From an uncultured Myxococcales bacterium (GTDB lineage Bacteria; Myxococcota; UBA727; VGSZ01), in contig CAJBHN010000626.1 of the NCBI GenBank assembly GCA_903952805.1, forward strand, positions 1-10,637: a DNA stretch of 10,637 bases, read 5' to 3'. Below the pieces are notes generated by a model. It was not told where the DNA came from, made no database searches, and saw nothing but the letters and a program-made list of their open reading frames with translations. Below are positions 1-7,966 of this stretch, piece by piece (position 1 is the first letter of the stretch; each line of letters starts with the position of its first letter). The translations under genes were made by a program, and so were the position numbers.

Positions 1-83
1 GCTTCGACACCGTTTTTGATCCCCGTCAGCGGCGCCGGCGCCGACGCCACCTGCGCGGACCGCCGCCGGACCTTGATCGCCAA
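1..83 (-). CDS. Possible 5' fragment of a minus-strand gene at the left edge (uncertain)
   Basis: Positions 3, 6, 9 and so on are about 90% G or C across the first 90 bases, which suggests coding. Two frames fit that bias. One is a minus-strand ORF that could start at a TTG (81-83), reads MAIKVRRRSAQVASAPAP and runs off the left edge. The other is a plus-strand ORF open from base 1 to a TGA at 148-150, which would overlap the end of the neighbouring lipoprotein gene. The minus reading is preferred because it lies downstream of, and in the same direction as, the lipoprotein operon, and because its composition (basic N-terminus, then Ala/Pro) looks natural. There is no clear ribosome-binding site and the start is not ATG. 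A further minus-strand start, ATG at 94-96, lies in a different frame with poorer bias. No family can be named from this fragment. Confidence 0.28.
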   Translation of the reverse strand, partial: MAIKVRRRSAQVASAPAPLTGIKNGVE

Positions 84-133
84 GCACCCGAAACATCACG
101 CTCTTTCGGCGTCGGCGACGGCCCGCCGCTGGC

Positions 134-1599
<1,466 letters not shown>

Positions 1600-1612
<13 letters not shown>

Positions 1613-2160
1613 GAGACGTTCTCCTCACATTTTTCAGCGACAGAGGTGCAGCCGGCGGGGCCGGCGGGAAATTCGGGCAGAATGGCAAGGGTGACGTCGA
1701 CCAGGGCGGTGGCGCCCAGGTCTTTGGCGGCGGCGGCGCCGGCGGTGTCAAACGAGTCTTCGGCGTCGCCAAAGATGTCGACGACGGTGCAGCCCCGCAA
1801 GATGGCCTGGCCGCCGAAGTCCTGGCCCTCGACAAATATCACGCGACGGCCAACGCCAACGCCCGCCAGCACCACGCCGCCATCGTCCAACGAACAGGCG
1901 TCGGTGTTGCCGGAGGTGGCGAGGGGTTGCACGCCGGGAGGAGGAGCCGCCGGGCTTTGGCTGAGGGCGCGACAAATGGCGTCGGGGCTGCGGTCGCCGA
2001 GGTCGGAGCCGTCGTAGACATCGACGCGGGCGACGGCGGCATGCAGGAAGGCGAGCTCGGAGGGAAAGACCAGGCGGACGCCGACGGTGGGCTCCTGACA
2101 GCCGGCCCCAACGACCAGTCCAAGCAACCCGGCAATACCCGGCCAACAGCGACGCACCAT
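1600..2160 (-). CDS. Small cysteine-rich lipoprotein, function unknown
   Basis: A 186-aa protein with a basic start (MVRR), a hydrophobic stretch to residue 20, and a lipobox-like VGAGC with Cys21 as the probable lipidation site. The -3 residue is Gly, so the box is slightly imperfect. The mature part begins QEPTVGVRLVFPSE and has six further cysteines (63, 89, 124, 171, 178, 184), the last three in a C-terminal cluster. Alternating hydrophobic segments (VGVRLVF, RRVIFVEGQ, VDVTLAIL) suggest a beta-sandwich. This is the first gene of the two-gene minus-strand lipoprotein operon; its last 13 bases overlap the next gene. The ATG at 2158-2160 has no Shine-Dalgarno, but TAGACT ends 6 bases before it, which suggests a leaderless transcript; the next codon (GTG) is an alternative start. 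I do not recognise the family. Cotranscription suggests it acts with the 492-aa lipoprotein at the cell surface. Confidence 0.82.
1621..1625 (-). promoter_or_regulatory. Shine-Dalgarno of the 492-aa lipoprotein gene
   Basis: The minus strand reads AGGAG within the purine run GTGAGGAGAA, 8 bases before the ATG at 1610-1612. It lies inside the coding region of the upstream lipoprotein gene. It fixes the start codon and supports reinitiation or coupling within the operon. Confidence 0.75.
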
Positions 2161-2166
2161 CAGCGC

Positions 2167-2172
2167 AGTCTA
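2167..2172 (-). promoter_or_regulatory. Candidate -10 element (leaderless start) of the small lipoprotein gene
   Basis: TAGACT on the minus strand ends 6 bases before the ATG at 2160. It fits the TAnnnT type of -10 box. At this spacing transcription would begin at or next to the start codon, giving a leaderless mRNA. No convincing -35 and no Shine-Dalgarno are present. The same spacing is seen before the CotH-like gene. Confidence 0.4.
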
Positions 2173-2217
2173 GGCTGAAGGCGCGCCGGTGCGAGAAATC
2201 GGTCAACGGGCGGGATC

Positions 2218-2260
2218 AGGCCATCGGCAGCCCATCGTGCCCGGGCCGGGCTGCTGGCCT
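2218..2260. promoter_or_regulatory. Large imperfect dyad in the divergent intergenic region
   Basis: AGGCC (2218-2222) and GCAGCCC (2227-2233) are mirrored by GGGCTGC (2248-2254) and GGCCT (2256-2260). The 14-base centre contains a further palindrome, GCCCGGGC (2239-2246). The structure lies between the divergently transcribed lipoprotein operon (start 2160) and the small membrane protein gene (start 2312). It could be an operator serving both. High GC raises the background of such dyads, so the call is tentative. Confidence 0.35.
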
Positions 2261-2297
2261 TTGCTGCTGAAAGTCGTCGGCGTCGGTCACCCGGGCC

Positions 2298-2306
2298 TGC
2301 TATGAA
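2298..2306 (+). promoter_or_regulatory. Candidate extended -10 of the small membrane protein gene
   Basis: TGCTATGAA matches an extended -10 (TGn plus TATGAA) and ends 5 bases before the ATG at 2312. An in-frame TGA at 2303-2305 lies inside it, so the coding region cannot extend further upstream. No Shine-Dalgarno is visible, consistent with a leaderless start. The hexamer matches the -10 consensus at only four of six positions. Confidence 0.33.
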
Positions 2307-2311
2307 GCGGC

Positions 2312-2722
2312 ATGTCGTCGCCGGTGCTGCTCGCCGCCTTGCTGTTGTCTTCGACCGCGCCGGTGTCCGCGCCTGCGGCAGCCGCGGCGTCATCCGCCGT
2401 GCCACCGGCGCCCACGGTACCGGTCGGGGCCGCGACGCCAGCCGCGGGGCCGTCGGGGCCGTCGCTGGGAGTCGGGTTGTTGTCGGTGGGGACGGCGCTG
2501 GCCGCCGGTAGCACGGTGGCGCTGACGTTGGCGACGGTGCTGAGCACCCCCGATCGCGAGACGGCTCAGCCAACCGCCACCGAGGACGCCCTCAATACCG
2601 TGGGCGGCTTCGTCGGCGCCGCGGTCCTCGCCGTCGGCGCGGCGCTGGCCGTGGTCGGCGCCGGCATGACGTTGAGCGAGATCAACGCGCCGCCGCCGGC
2701 AACGCCGGCCGCGACGCCCTGA
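2312..2722 (+). CDS. Small Ala/Pro-rich secreted or membrane protein, unknown
   Basis: A 136-aa protein. Residues 4-20 form a signal-peptide-like hydrophobic start (VLLAALLLSS, possible Ala-x-Ala cleavage near 20-27). Residues 21-50 are a low-complexity Ala/Pro/Thr/Val stretch. Two hydrophobic, Gly/Ala-rich segments follow (about 52-77 and 97-119), separated by a polar stretch, TPDRETAQPTATED (79-92). The tail is Ala/Pro-rich. This suggests a small inner-membrane protein with two transmembrane helices. Third codon positions are strongly G/C in this frame, which favours it over the antisense ORFs. An in-frame TGA 6 bases upstream makes ATG 2312 the first possible start. The gene diverges from the lipoprotein operon and converges on the TPR-protease gene, with only 6 bases between the stop codons. 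No family is recognised. Confidence 0.7.
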   Translation: MSSPVLLAALLLSSTAPVSAPAAAAASSAVPPAPTVPVGAATPAAGPSGPSLGVGLLSVGTALAAGSTVALTLATVLSTPDRETAQPTATEDALNTVGGFVGAAVLAVGAALAVVGAGMTLSEINAPPPATPAATP

Positions 2723-2733
2723 GCACGCTCAGG
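2718..2733. terminator. Shared hairpin covering two convergent stop codons
   Basis: CCTGAGC (2718-2724) and GCTCAGG (2727-2733) are perfect complements around a 2-base centre; read as RNA, this is more likely a 6-bp stem with a CACG loop. The left arm contains the TGA of the plus-strand gene (2720-2722) and the right arm contains the TCA, the minus-strand stop (2729-2731). It is symmetric, so it could terminate both transcripts. No U tract is present on either side. Confidence 0.5.
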
Positions 2734-3811
2734 ACAGCCCGCGGTCGTCGAGGTCGTCCTCGTCGAGACCCAGGTGATGACCGATCTCGTGCAGCAGGGT
2801 CACCGAGATCTCGTCGACCATCTCTTCGCGGGTGGCGCACGAGATCTCGAGGTTCTTGCGGTACAGAAAAATCCGCACCGGCTGACCGGGACCCGCCGAC
2901 GGGGCCAGCGGCTCGGGGTCAAACAAGCCCACCGCCGACGGGGACATGGGCGGATCGCGCTGCTTGAGCATGTCGAGGTTCGGCAGGTCCTCGACGATGA
3001 CCGAGACGTTCTTCATGGCGGCGGCGACGACCTCGGGGAGCTCGGCGATGGCGGCCTCCAGCACCTTGGCGAACTCGTCTTCGCTGATGCGAAACGGGGG
3101 CTGGAAGCGCTCGCCGTCGTAGCTGATGGCGCGGGTGAAGGCCTTGTCGGCGGCGACGTCGTCACCCTTGATGGTGGCCAGGCGGCCACGCAACCACCAG
3201 GCGTCGGCGCAGCGGGAGTCCTTGTCGATGGCCTTGGCGATCTCGGCGGTCGCGTCGTCGAGGCGGACCAGATCAAACAGCGCCGACGCCCGAGCCACGC
3301 GACCCATGGGGTCATCCTTGTCCAGCGACACGGCGACGTCAGCGGCCACCAGCGCCCCCTGCGGATCGTGATCGGCGCCACGCACATCCGCCAGCGTCAG
3401 CCACACCTCAAGAGCGAAGTCGGTGGCGGCGTCCTTTTTGGCTTCCTCGTCGTCGGCGGCGACATCGGGGGCCTCGCCCTTCTTCAGGCGACGGGCCAAA
3501 TCTTCCAGCAGGGGACGGGCTTCGGCGACGTCGTCGAGCGCGTCCAGCAGCAGCGTCGCCAGCCGCAGGGCGACGATCATCGACTTGGGGTGGTCGTCGC
3601 GGGCTTCTTCGGCGGCGGCGATGGCCTCGTCGACGAGGTCCTCGGTGATCAGGACGTCGACCTCCAGCAGGCGCACCTCGGGGTGACGACCGTCGAGGCG
3701 GCGGGCCTCGTCGAGCAGACGGCGGGCGTCCTTGACGCGGTCGTCGTAGAGGGCTTCATGGGCTTCGTCGATGAGGTCGGTAAGGCGAGACATGGAGGTC
3801 GGTTCGTGCAT
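2729..3811 (-). CDS. TPR protein with C-terminal minimal MMP-like (zincin) metallopeptidase domain
   Basis: A 360-aa protein without a signal peptide. Residues about 8-235 are helical and Ala/Leu/Asp-rich with tetratricopeptide-type helix pairs, for example EAHEALYDDRVKDARRLLDEA, the segment around 135-165, and WWLRGRLATIKGDDVAADKAF (205-225). Residues about 246-360 match the minimal MMP-like zinc peptidase family (Pfam Zincin_1, PF06262) in order: FAKVLEAAIAELPE, then NVSVIVEDLP, GLFDPEPL, VRIFLYRKNLE, and finally the active-site motif LLHEIGHHLGLDEDDL (339-354). His341, Glu342 and His345 are the expected ligands and base. The usual third-ligand position is Glu351, where family members usually have Asp. 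The family domain normally stands alone at about 110-150 aa, so this is a TPR fusion. A second start, ATG at 3793 (Met7), is possible; neither has a good Shine-Dalgarno. A cytoplasmic protease or peptide-binding role is likely; the substrate is unknown. Confidence 0.9.
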   Translation of the reverse strand: MHEPTSMSRLTDLIDEAHEALYDDRVKDARRLLDEARRLDGRHPEVRLLEVDVLITEDLVDEAIAAAEEARDDHPKSMIVALRLATLLLDALDDVAEARPLLEDLARRLKKGEAPDVAADDEEAKKDAATDFALEVWLTLADVRGADHDPQGALVAADVAVSLDKDDPMGRVARASALFDLVRLDDATAEIAKAIDKDSRCADAWWLRGRLATIKGDDVAADKAFTRAISYDGERFQPPFRISEDEFAKVLEAAIAELPEVVAAAMKNVSVIVEDLPNLDMLKQRDPPMSPSAVGLFDPEPLAPSAGPGQPVRIFLYRKNLEISCATREEMVDEISVTLLHEIGHHLGLDEDDLDDRGLS

Positions 3812-3857
3812 TTGGCGCGATGTGGCAAGACGGATACCGTCAAACGGGAGCGGATGG

Positions 3858-3885
3858 GCCTGCTGTCGGTGTCACGTCAGCAGGC
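3858..3885. promoter_or_regulatory. 8-bp inverted repeat with inner dyad in divergent promoter region
   Basis: GCCTGCTG (3858-3865) and CAGCAGGC (3878-3885) are perfect inverted repeats separated by 12 bases. The spacer contains GTGtCAC (3869-3875), almost on the same centre. The element lies between the divergent TPR-protease gene (start 3811) and the peptidoglycan-binding gene (start 3934). It looks like an operator for a dimeric regulator, or a leader hairpin of the plus-strand transcript. No regulator gene is present in the window. Confidence 0.4.
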
Positions 3886-3933
3886 TTTGGTGGGTGGACC
3901 GATGCGGCGTCGGTCGAGCGGCAGGAGCGGGCG

Positions 3934-4314
3934 ATGAGCGTGTTGAAGCGTGGCAGCACCGGTGAAGCCGTGGTCCTGTTGCAGCAGATCCTGGGCGTCG
4001 ACACCGACGGCATCTTCGGCGCTGCCACCGAGGCCGCCGTCGTGGAACATCAGCACAGTGAGCGGCTGACCGCCGACGGCATCGCTGGCCCAGACACCCT
4101 CGCGACCTTGGGCATGTGGAATCACATCACGCTGCAGCCAGGCGACACCGGCTTGACCGTGAAGAAGCTGCAAGCAGCGCTGGGCGTGGCCGAAGACGGC
4201 GTTTTTGGCCCCGACACGACGCACGCGTTGATGGCCTTTCAAGAGGAACAAGGCATCGCCGTCGACGGCGTGGTGGGCCCAGTCACCCTCTACCACCTGA
4301 ATCTCTTCACCTGA
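3934..4314 (+). CDS. Tandem peptidoglycan-binding domain protein (PG_binding_1 x2)
   Basis: A 126-aa protein made almost entirely of two PG_binding_1-type repeats (Pfam PF01471): residues about 3-60 (RGSTGEAVVLLQQILGV, DGIFGAATEAAVVEHQ, LTADGIAGPDTLATLG) and about 67-122 (PGDTGLTVKKLQAALGV, DGVFGPDTTHALMAFQ, IAVDGVVGPVTLYHL). Each shows the family's signature pairs, G-x-x-G with a LQ helix and DG-x-x-G-x-x-T. The domain binds peptidoglycan stem peptides in cell-wall hydrolases and secreted enzymes. Here no catalytic domain and no signal peptide are present. An ORF runs upstream to 3820, but ATG 3934 is chosen because AGGAG lies at 3923-3927, 6 bases before it, and because the domain starts directly after. 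It may be a cargo or effector accessory exported by another route, or a cytoplasmic relative; the sequence does not decide this. Confidence 0.88.
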   Translation: MSVLKRGSTGEAVVLLQQILGVDTDGIFGAATEAAVVEHQHSERLTADGIAGPDTLATLGMWNHITLQPGDTGLTVKKLQAALGVAEDGVFGPDTTHALMAFQEEQGIAVDGVVGPVTLYHLNLFT

Positions 4315-4468
4315 CATCATCATGGCCCCCGTCGCAGCGGCGGCGACCGACCGCCCGTAGCGGCGGAGCCACCGGGCCTGCCGATGGCCGCGTGCCCAGC
4401 GCCCACGCCGGGCGGCGATTCGCCCTGACGACAGGATGCAAATGCCCCTGCCCCTGGGGCCGCCAACC

Positions 4469-4477
4469 TGCTAGCCG
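4469..4477 (+). promoter_or_regulatory. Weak TGnTA element 6 bases before a GTG start
   Basis: TGCTAGCCG ends 6 bases before the GTG at 4484, the same geometry as the candidate leaderless promoters at 2167 and 9630, but the hexamer TAGCCG is a poor -10. The TAG inside it (4472-4474) is in frame with the gene. The rest of the 169-base gap (4315-4483) holds only modest GC hairpins (4331-4347 and 4410-4425), either of which might end the upstream transcript. Confidence 0.22.
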
Positions 4478-4483
4478 ACGCCG

Positions 4484-5755
4484 GTGAATCGATGGTTTGC
4501 CCGACGTCTCGTGATTCTGGCGGTCTCGCCACTGGGCCTGCTGTCGTGCACCGGTCAGCTCGGCAAGCCGCCACCGCTGGACCGCCCGGTTTTCCCCATG
4601 GGGATGGCGCTGTCTCCCGACGGAGAGCGCCTGGCCGTCATCTCCTCCAACTTCAACTTCGCGTTTGATGTCGGCGCCGTGTTGCTGGCGGACCTGGGGG
4701 CCGTTCGCGACCGCCTGACCGGGCCCGACGTCGTCATCAACGATGCGTTTTCGTCGGGCGTGTTCATCCCGACCTTTGGCGATCGCCCCGTCTTTGACGC
4801 CACGGGCGAGCATCTGTTTGTCACCAGTCGCGCCGAGAACCTGCTGCACGAACTGCTCGTCGACGACAGCGGGGTCGTGTCGTGCGGCGGCGCCGAGGTG
4901 TGTCGTCAGGCACCCCACGCCCTCGCGTTGGTCGGCAACGACCCCTTCGACATCGTGCTGCTCGACCAGGGTGTCGATGACAACGGCGCCGTCGTCGTGC
5001 GCGGGCTCGTCACCCACCAAAGCGCGCGCGAGGCTTCGATCTTCACCCTCAACGCAGCCAGCAGCGGCAACGACCGCCTGCGGATCGAAAGCGCCCCGGT
5101 CGACTTCGGCGAAGGAGCCTTTGGCGTCCGTGCCGCCGTCATGCGCCCTGGCGACGATGCCGTGGGCCGCCCCGCCCGCATCTTTGCCACCGTCGAGCGC
5201 CGCGATGGCACGGCCATCGTCGGCGTCGACCTCGTCTCCTTCGAAGTACCAGCTGCTGGCCGGGCCGCTGACGTCACGTTTGTGCGTCAGGATCTGGAAA
5301 GCCTGCTCGGGACCCGCACGACCCGCGACATCGCCGTCGTCGACGACGCCATCGTGGTCGCCCTGCGCTTCCCTGATGCCCTCGCCCGCTTTGTCGTCGA
5401 CCCCGCCACCGGCGACATGACGTTGACGGCGTTGAAAGACACCTGTCTGGAACCCACCTCGTTGGCCCTCACCGGCGCCGCCGCGGGCAATCTGGTGCTC
5501 GTCACCTGCCAGGACAACCACAGCGTCGAGCTCATCGATCCCATCACCCTTGAGTCACGAGACGCCCTGCGCTTTTACGGTCGCGAGCCCTACGACATCG
5601 TCGTCGATGCTGCCCGTCAGCAGGCCTTCGTCAGCTTTTTCCTCGACAACTCCATCGGCGCCATCTCCCTGGTCGACGACGACGGCCTCCCCGGCCTGCA
5701 CGCCATCGGTCGTCTGGGTCAGCCCCTGCCGCCTCCCGAGGATGGTCGCGAATGA
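4484..5755 (+). CDS. Beta-propeller-like surface lipoprotein, function unknown
   Basis: A 423-aa protein beginning MNRWFARRLVILAV, with lipobox LLSC and Cys22 as the lipidation site. The mature part reads like a YVTN/lactonase-type beta-propeller: PMGMALSPDGERLAVIS (38-54), RPVFDATGEHLFVTSR (101-116), HALALVGNDPFDIVLLD (145-161), and near the end NHSVELIDP and EPYDIVVDAARQQAFVSFF (368-386). Each pairs a 'what the data say' strand with a 'display' strand, as propeller blades do. Cysteines at about 134 and 140 may pair. The start is GTG: an in-frame TAG at 4472-4474 leaves only three codons before it, and a later start would remove the signal peptide. No Shine-Dalgarno is seen. The stop overlaps the ATG of the next gene (ATGA, 5752-5755), so the two are translationally coupled. 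No catalytic motif is recognised; binding or scaffolding at the envelope is the best guess. Confidence 0.86.
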   Translation: MNRWFARRLVILAVSPLGLLSCTGQLGKPPPLDRPVFPMGMALSPDGERLAVISSNFNFAFDVGAVLLADLGAVRDRLTGPDVVINDAFSSGVFIPTFGDRPVFDATGEHLFVTSRAENLLHELLVDDSGVVSCGGAEVCRQAPHALALVGNDPFDIVLLDQGVDDNGAVVVRGLVTHQSAREASIFTLNAASSGNDRLRIESAPVDFGEGAFGVRAAVMRPGDDAVGRPARIFATVERRDGTAIVGVDLVSFEVPAAGRAADVTFVRQDLESLLGTRTTRDIAVVDDAIVVALRFPDALARFVVDPATGDMTLTALKDTCLEPTSLALTGAAAGNLVLVTCQDNHSVELIDPITLESRDALRFYGREPYDIVVDAARQQAFVSFFLDNSIGAISLVDDDGLPGLHAIGRLGQPLPPPEDGRE

Positions 5756-7782
5756 TGTCGTTTTCGCCGTGGTCCACAGGGTCTTCCTCGCTGCGCCGTG
5801 CGGTGCTGCTGCCGTTGTCGTTGTTGTCGATGGCGTCGACGTGCCAGCAGTGCCAGACGATCGGCAACCCCCGGCTGGGCAACATCGATCGGGTCAGCGA
5901 CCTCGTCGTCGTTGCTGCCGCCGACGGCCACAGCTACGCCATCAGCGCCAACCCGGAGCTGTTGCACCTGCGGGTCCTGGACCTCACCGAGGGGCGCTTT
6001 CTCACCGGCCCCAACCGCTTTTTTCCCTTGTCCATCCCGGTGGGTCTGGAAACGCGGCGTCTGACCGTGGCCAACGACGTCACCACCGAGGCCGTCGACC
6101 CCAGCCGGATCTTTGCGCTCGACAACGCCGACCACAAAATCTTCGTCGTGCGCACCGTCGACGCTGCCGGCAACTTGCCTCCCTTCGTCGTCACCGCCGA
6201 GATCCCGCTGGCGGGCATTCCCGCCGATCTCGCCGCCCTGCGCATCAACGCCACCACCACGCTTTTGGCCGTCACGCAGCCCGACGATGGCACCGTCGCG
6301 GTCTTCTCCGTCGACAACGCCGGCGCAGCCACCGCGCTGGCCGACGTCATCATCCCCGGTGCCGGCCCCGAGGGCTTCGGCGGCCACCTGCAAGACATCG
6401 TCGCCGACCCCCTCGGCCGCGCCTTCATCGTCGGCGACGCCATCAATCCGTCGCTCCATGCGCTGGCCGTCGACGCCGCGGCTGGCACCGTCGCCTTTGA
6501 CCGCAGCATCGATGTGGGTGGCCCCGTGGGCCCGTTGGCCGCTGGCGTCGTCGATATCGGCGACGGCCTGGCGCCGGTGGTGCTCGCCATGCGCACCGAC
6601 ACCGCCGCCGCCATGGTGGTGCGCCTGAGCCGCCCGGGCTTCCCCGAGGACCGCTACGCCGTGTTGGGGGGCGCTGCGCTGCCGAACCTCGGCGTCGCCG
6701 CCTACGTCCCCGACGCCCGCAGCAGCGAGGCCGAAGTCACGGTCTGCTGTCGCGGCCTCGGTGCCGACGCCGTCGCCGCCGACGAGGCCACGGCGTCGTT
6801 TGCCACGGTCAGTCTGGCGGACGGTCGCCTGCTTCACCTGCAACTGGCGGCCTCCCACCTCGACGGCATCGCCCTCGACGGCGATCGGCGCATCGTCCGC
6901 CTCGTCGACGACGACCTCAACCCGCCCGGTGCCCCCGAGGGCATCGACATCAACGCGGCGGCCGAACTGTGGGTGCCCGTCGAGGGCGGCGACGCCTTGC
7001 GTCCCACCGTGGCCTTCACCACCGTCGACAACCTCGGCTCGCCCCCGTTCGTGCCCATCGTCGAGGCTGGCTCGTCGCTGCTGCTGACCTGGGAGGGCGA
7101 GTTGCTGCGGGCTCGTCGCTTGCCCGGGGTCTTTGCACCGGGACCCGGGGCTTTTGAAGCCGCCGTGGGCCTCGCTCCCCGCGACGTGCGGGTTTCCGAT
7201 CTGGCCCGGCTCATCCCCGAGACCCAACGCCTGGGCTGCGCAGCGTTCTTCGACGCCCGCATCCGCGCCGTCGACGGCGTCACCGTCACCATCGCCATGG
7301 AAGGCGACGCGGAAACGCCATTCATCACCGACGCCGACAGCACTGCTTGCCTGCAAGGCGCTGGCGATGTGCGCCTGACGGTGCTCGCCCAGGGTGCCTT
7401 CGTCGTCAGCGACGGCACCGTCAGCCGGGGTCGGGTGGCCTTTGTCGGCGACGATGCCGACGCCGCCTTCGAACTCCCCGGCGTCCGCATGACGCTGACA
7501 CCGTCGTCGTCGGGCCGTCCGCTGGCTGGCAGCAAGTTGGCGATTCCCCTCGATCCCCGCGTCACCACCATGGGCGTAGACCTTGTCGGCCTGCTGAGCA
7601 GCGCCGCCATGGTCCCCACCGCCATCGCCGGGGGGACGATCAGCATCCCCGATGCCGCCTCCAGCGACGCCACCGCCGTCATCCCTGCCCGTCGTGTGGT
7701 GATCAGCAGCGGCGGCGGCGCCTCTCTGGCCAGCTGCGACGAGGCCGAGACCAGCAGCAGCCGCGTCGACACGCTGCGGTGA
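5752..7782 (+). CDS. Large beta-propeller-like secreted protein, partner of the preceding lipoprotein
   Basis: A 676-aa protein with a long n-region, a hydrophobic core (RRAVLLPLSLLSMAST) and Cys31 in a non-canonical lipobox (ASTC, with Thr at -1), followed by Cys34; lipidation is possible but not certain. The N-terminal half has propeller-style repeats (RVSDLVVVAAADGHSYAIS; ADLAALRINATTTLLAV; GHLQDIVADPLGRAFIV; APVVLAMRTDTAAAMVVRL). The C-terminal part (about 500-640) looks like a beta-sandwich (RAVDGVTVTIAMEGDAE, DVRLTVLAQGAFVVSD). The protein is rich in Asp, Ala and Val. GAGG (5738-5741) lies 10 bases before ATG 5752, and the ATGA overlap ties it to the upstream lipoprotein gene. The second ATG (5755) is an alternative start. 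An antisense ORF is even longer (5719-7797) but lacks a signal sequence and sensible composition. Function is unknown; it probably forms a surface complex with its partner. Confidence 0.86.
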   Translation: MMSFSPWSTGSSSLRRAVLLPLSLLSMASTCQQCQTIGNPRLGNIDRVSDLVVVAAADGHSYAISANPELLHLRVLDLTEGRFLTGPNRFFPLSIPVGLETRRLTVANDVTTEAVDPSRIFALDNADHKIFVVRTVDAAGNLPPFVVTAEIPLAGIPADLAALRINATTTLLAVTQPDDGTVAVFSVDNAGAATALADVIIPGAGPEGFGGHLQDIVADPLGRAFIVGDAINPSLHALAVDAAAGTVAFDRSIDVGGPVGPLAAGVVDIGDGLAPVVLAMRTDTAAAMVVRLSRPGFPEDRYAVLGGAALPNLGVAAYVPDARSSEAEVTVCCRGLGADAVAADEATASFATVSLADGRLLHLQLAASHLDGIALDGDRRIVRLVDDDLNPPGAPEGIDINAAAELWVPVEGGDALRPTVAFTTVDNLGSPPFVPIVEAGSSLLLTWEGELLRARRLPGVFAPGPGAFEAAVGLAPRDVRVSDLARLIPETQRLGCAAFFDARIRAVDGVTVTIAMEGDAETPFITDADSTACLQGAGDVRLTVLAQGAFVVSDGTVSRGRVAFVGDDADAAFELPGVRMTLTPSSSGRPLAGSKLAIPLDPRVTTMGVDLVGLLSSAAMVPTAIAGGTISIPDAASSDATAVIPARRVVISSGGGASLASCDEAETSSSRVDTLR

Positions 7783-7789
7783 AGCATGC

Positions 7790-7810
7790 GCCGTCACAGG
7801 CGATGACGGC
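7790..7810 (+). terminator. Perfect 7-bp hairpin after the propeller operon
   Basis: GCCGTCA (7790-7796) and TGACGGC (7804-7810) form a perfect stem with a 7-base loop, starting 8 bases after the TGA at 7780-7782. No T run follows. The position directly after the last gene of a two-gene operon supports a terminator or 3'-end protection role. Confidence 0.5.
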
Positions 7811-7942
7811 AGTGCTCTGACGTGACCGACAACCGGGATGCGCGCCCTTGCCGCGCACGACAGCGACGCCTGCCGGCGTGCTCAGGGGCAGCGTCGTTGC
7901 ATCCGGGGCGCGTGGTGACGGCATTTGGTGGCTCGGCGACAC

Positions 7943-7966
7943 GGTCGGCCGGATCGCCTCCGGACC
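7943..7966 (-). terminator. Weaker hairpin after the CotH-like gene
   Basis: CCGGA (7949-7953) and TCCGG (7959-7963) form a 5-bp stem with a 5-base loop. GGT (7943-7945) and ACC (7964-7966) can pair outside it with a 3-base bulge. It begins 7 bases past the stop of the CotH-family gene on the minus strand. No U tract is present. The remainder of the 191-base convergent gap (7783-7973) holds a further small hairpin at 7866-7879 and no convincing gene. Confidence 0.3.

Noticed and set aside
3820..3933. N-terminal extension of the peptidoglycan-binding protein
   Set aside because: The extra 38 residues have no signal peptide or domain character, and AGGAG stands 6 bases before the internal ATG at 3934.
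2774..3937. 387-aa plus-strand ORF
   Set aside because: Antisense to the TPR-zincin gene, whose HEIGHH domain is unmistakable.
4307..5521. 404-aa antisense ORF
   Set aside because: Shadow of the 423-aa lipoprotein gene; composition unlike a folded protein, no start signals.
5719..7797. 692-aa antisense ORF, longer than the sense gene
   Set aside because: It mirrors the sense codon periodicity, is dominated by Gly/Asp/Arg/His low complexity, has no signal or domain, and the sense gene has a signal peptide, a Shine-Dalgarno and ATGA coupling.
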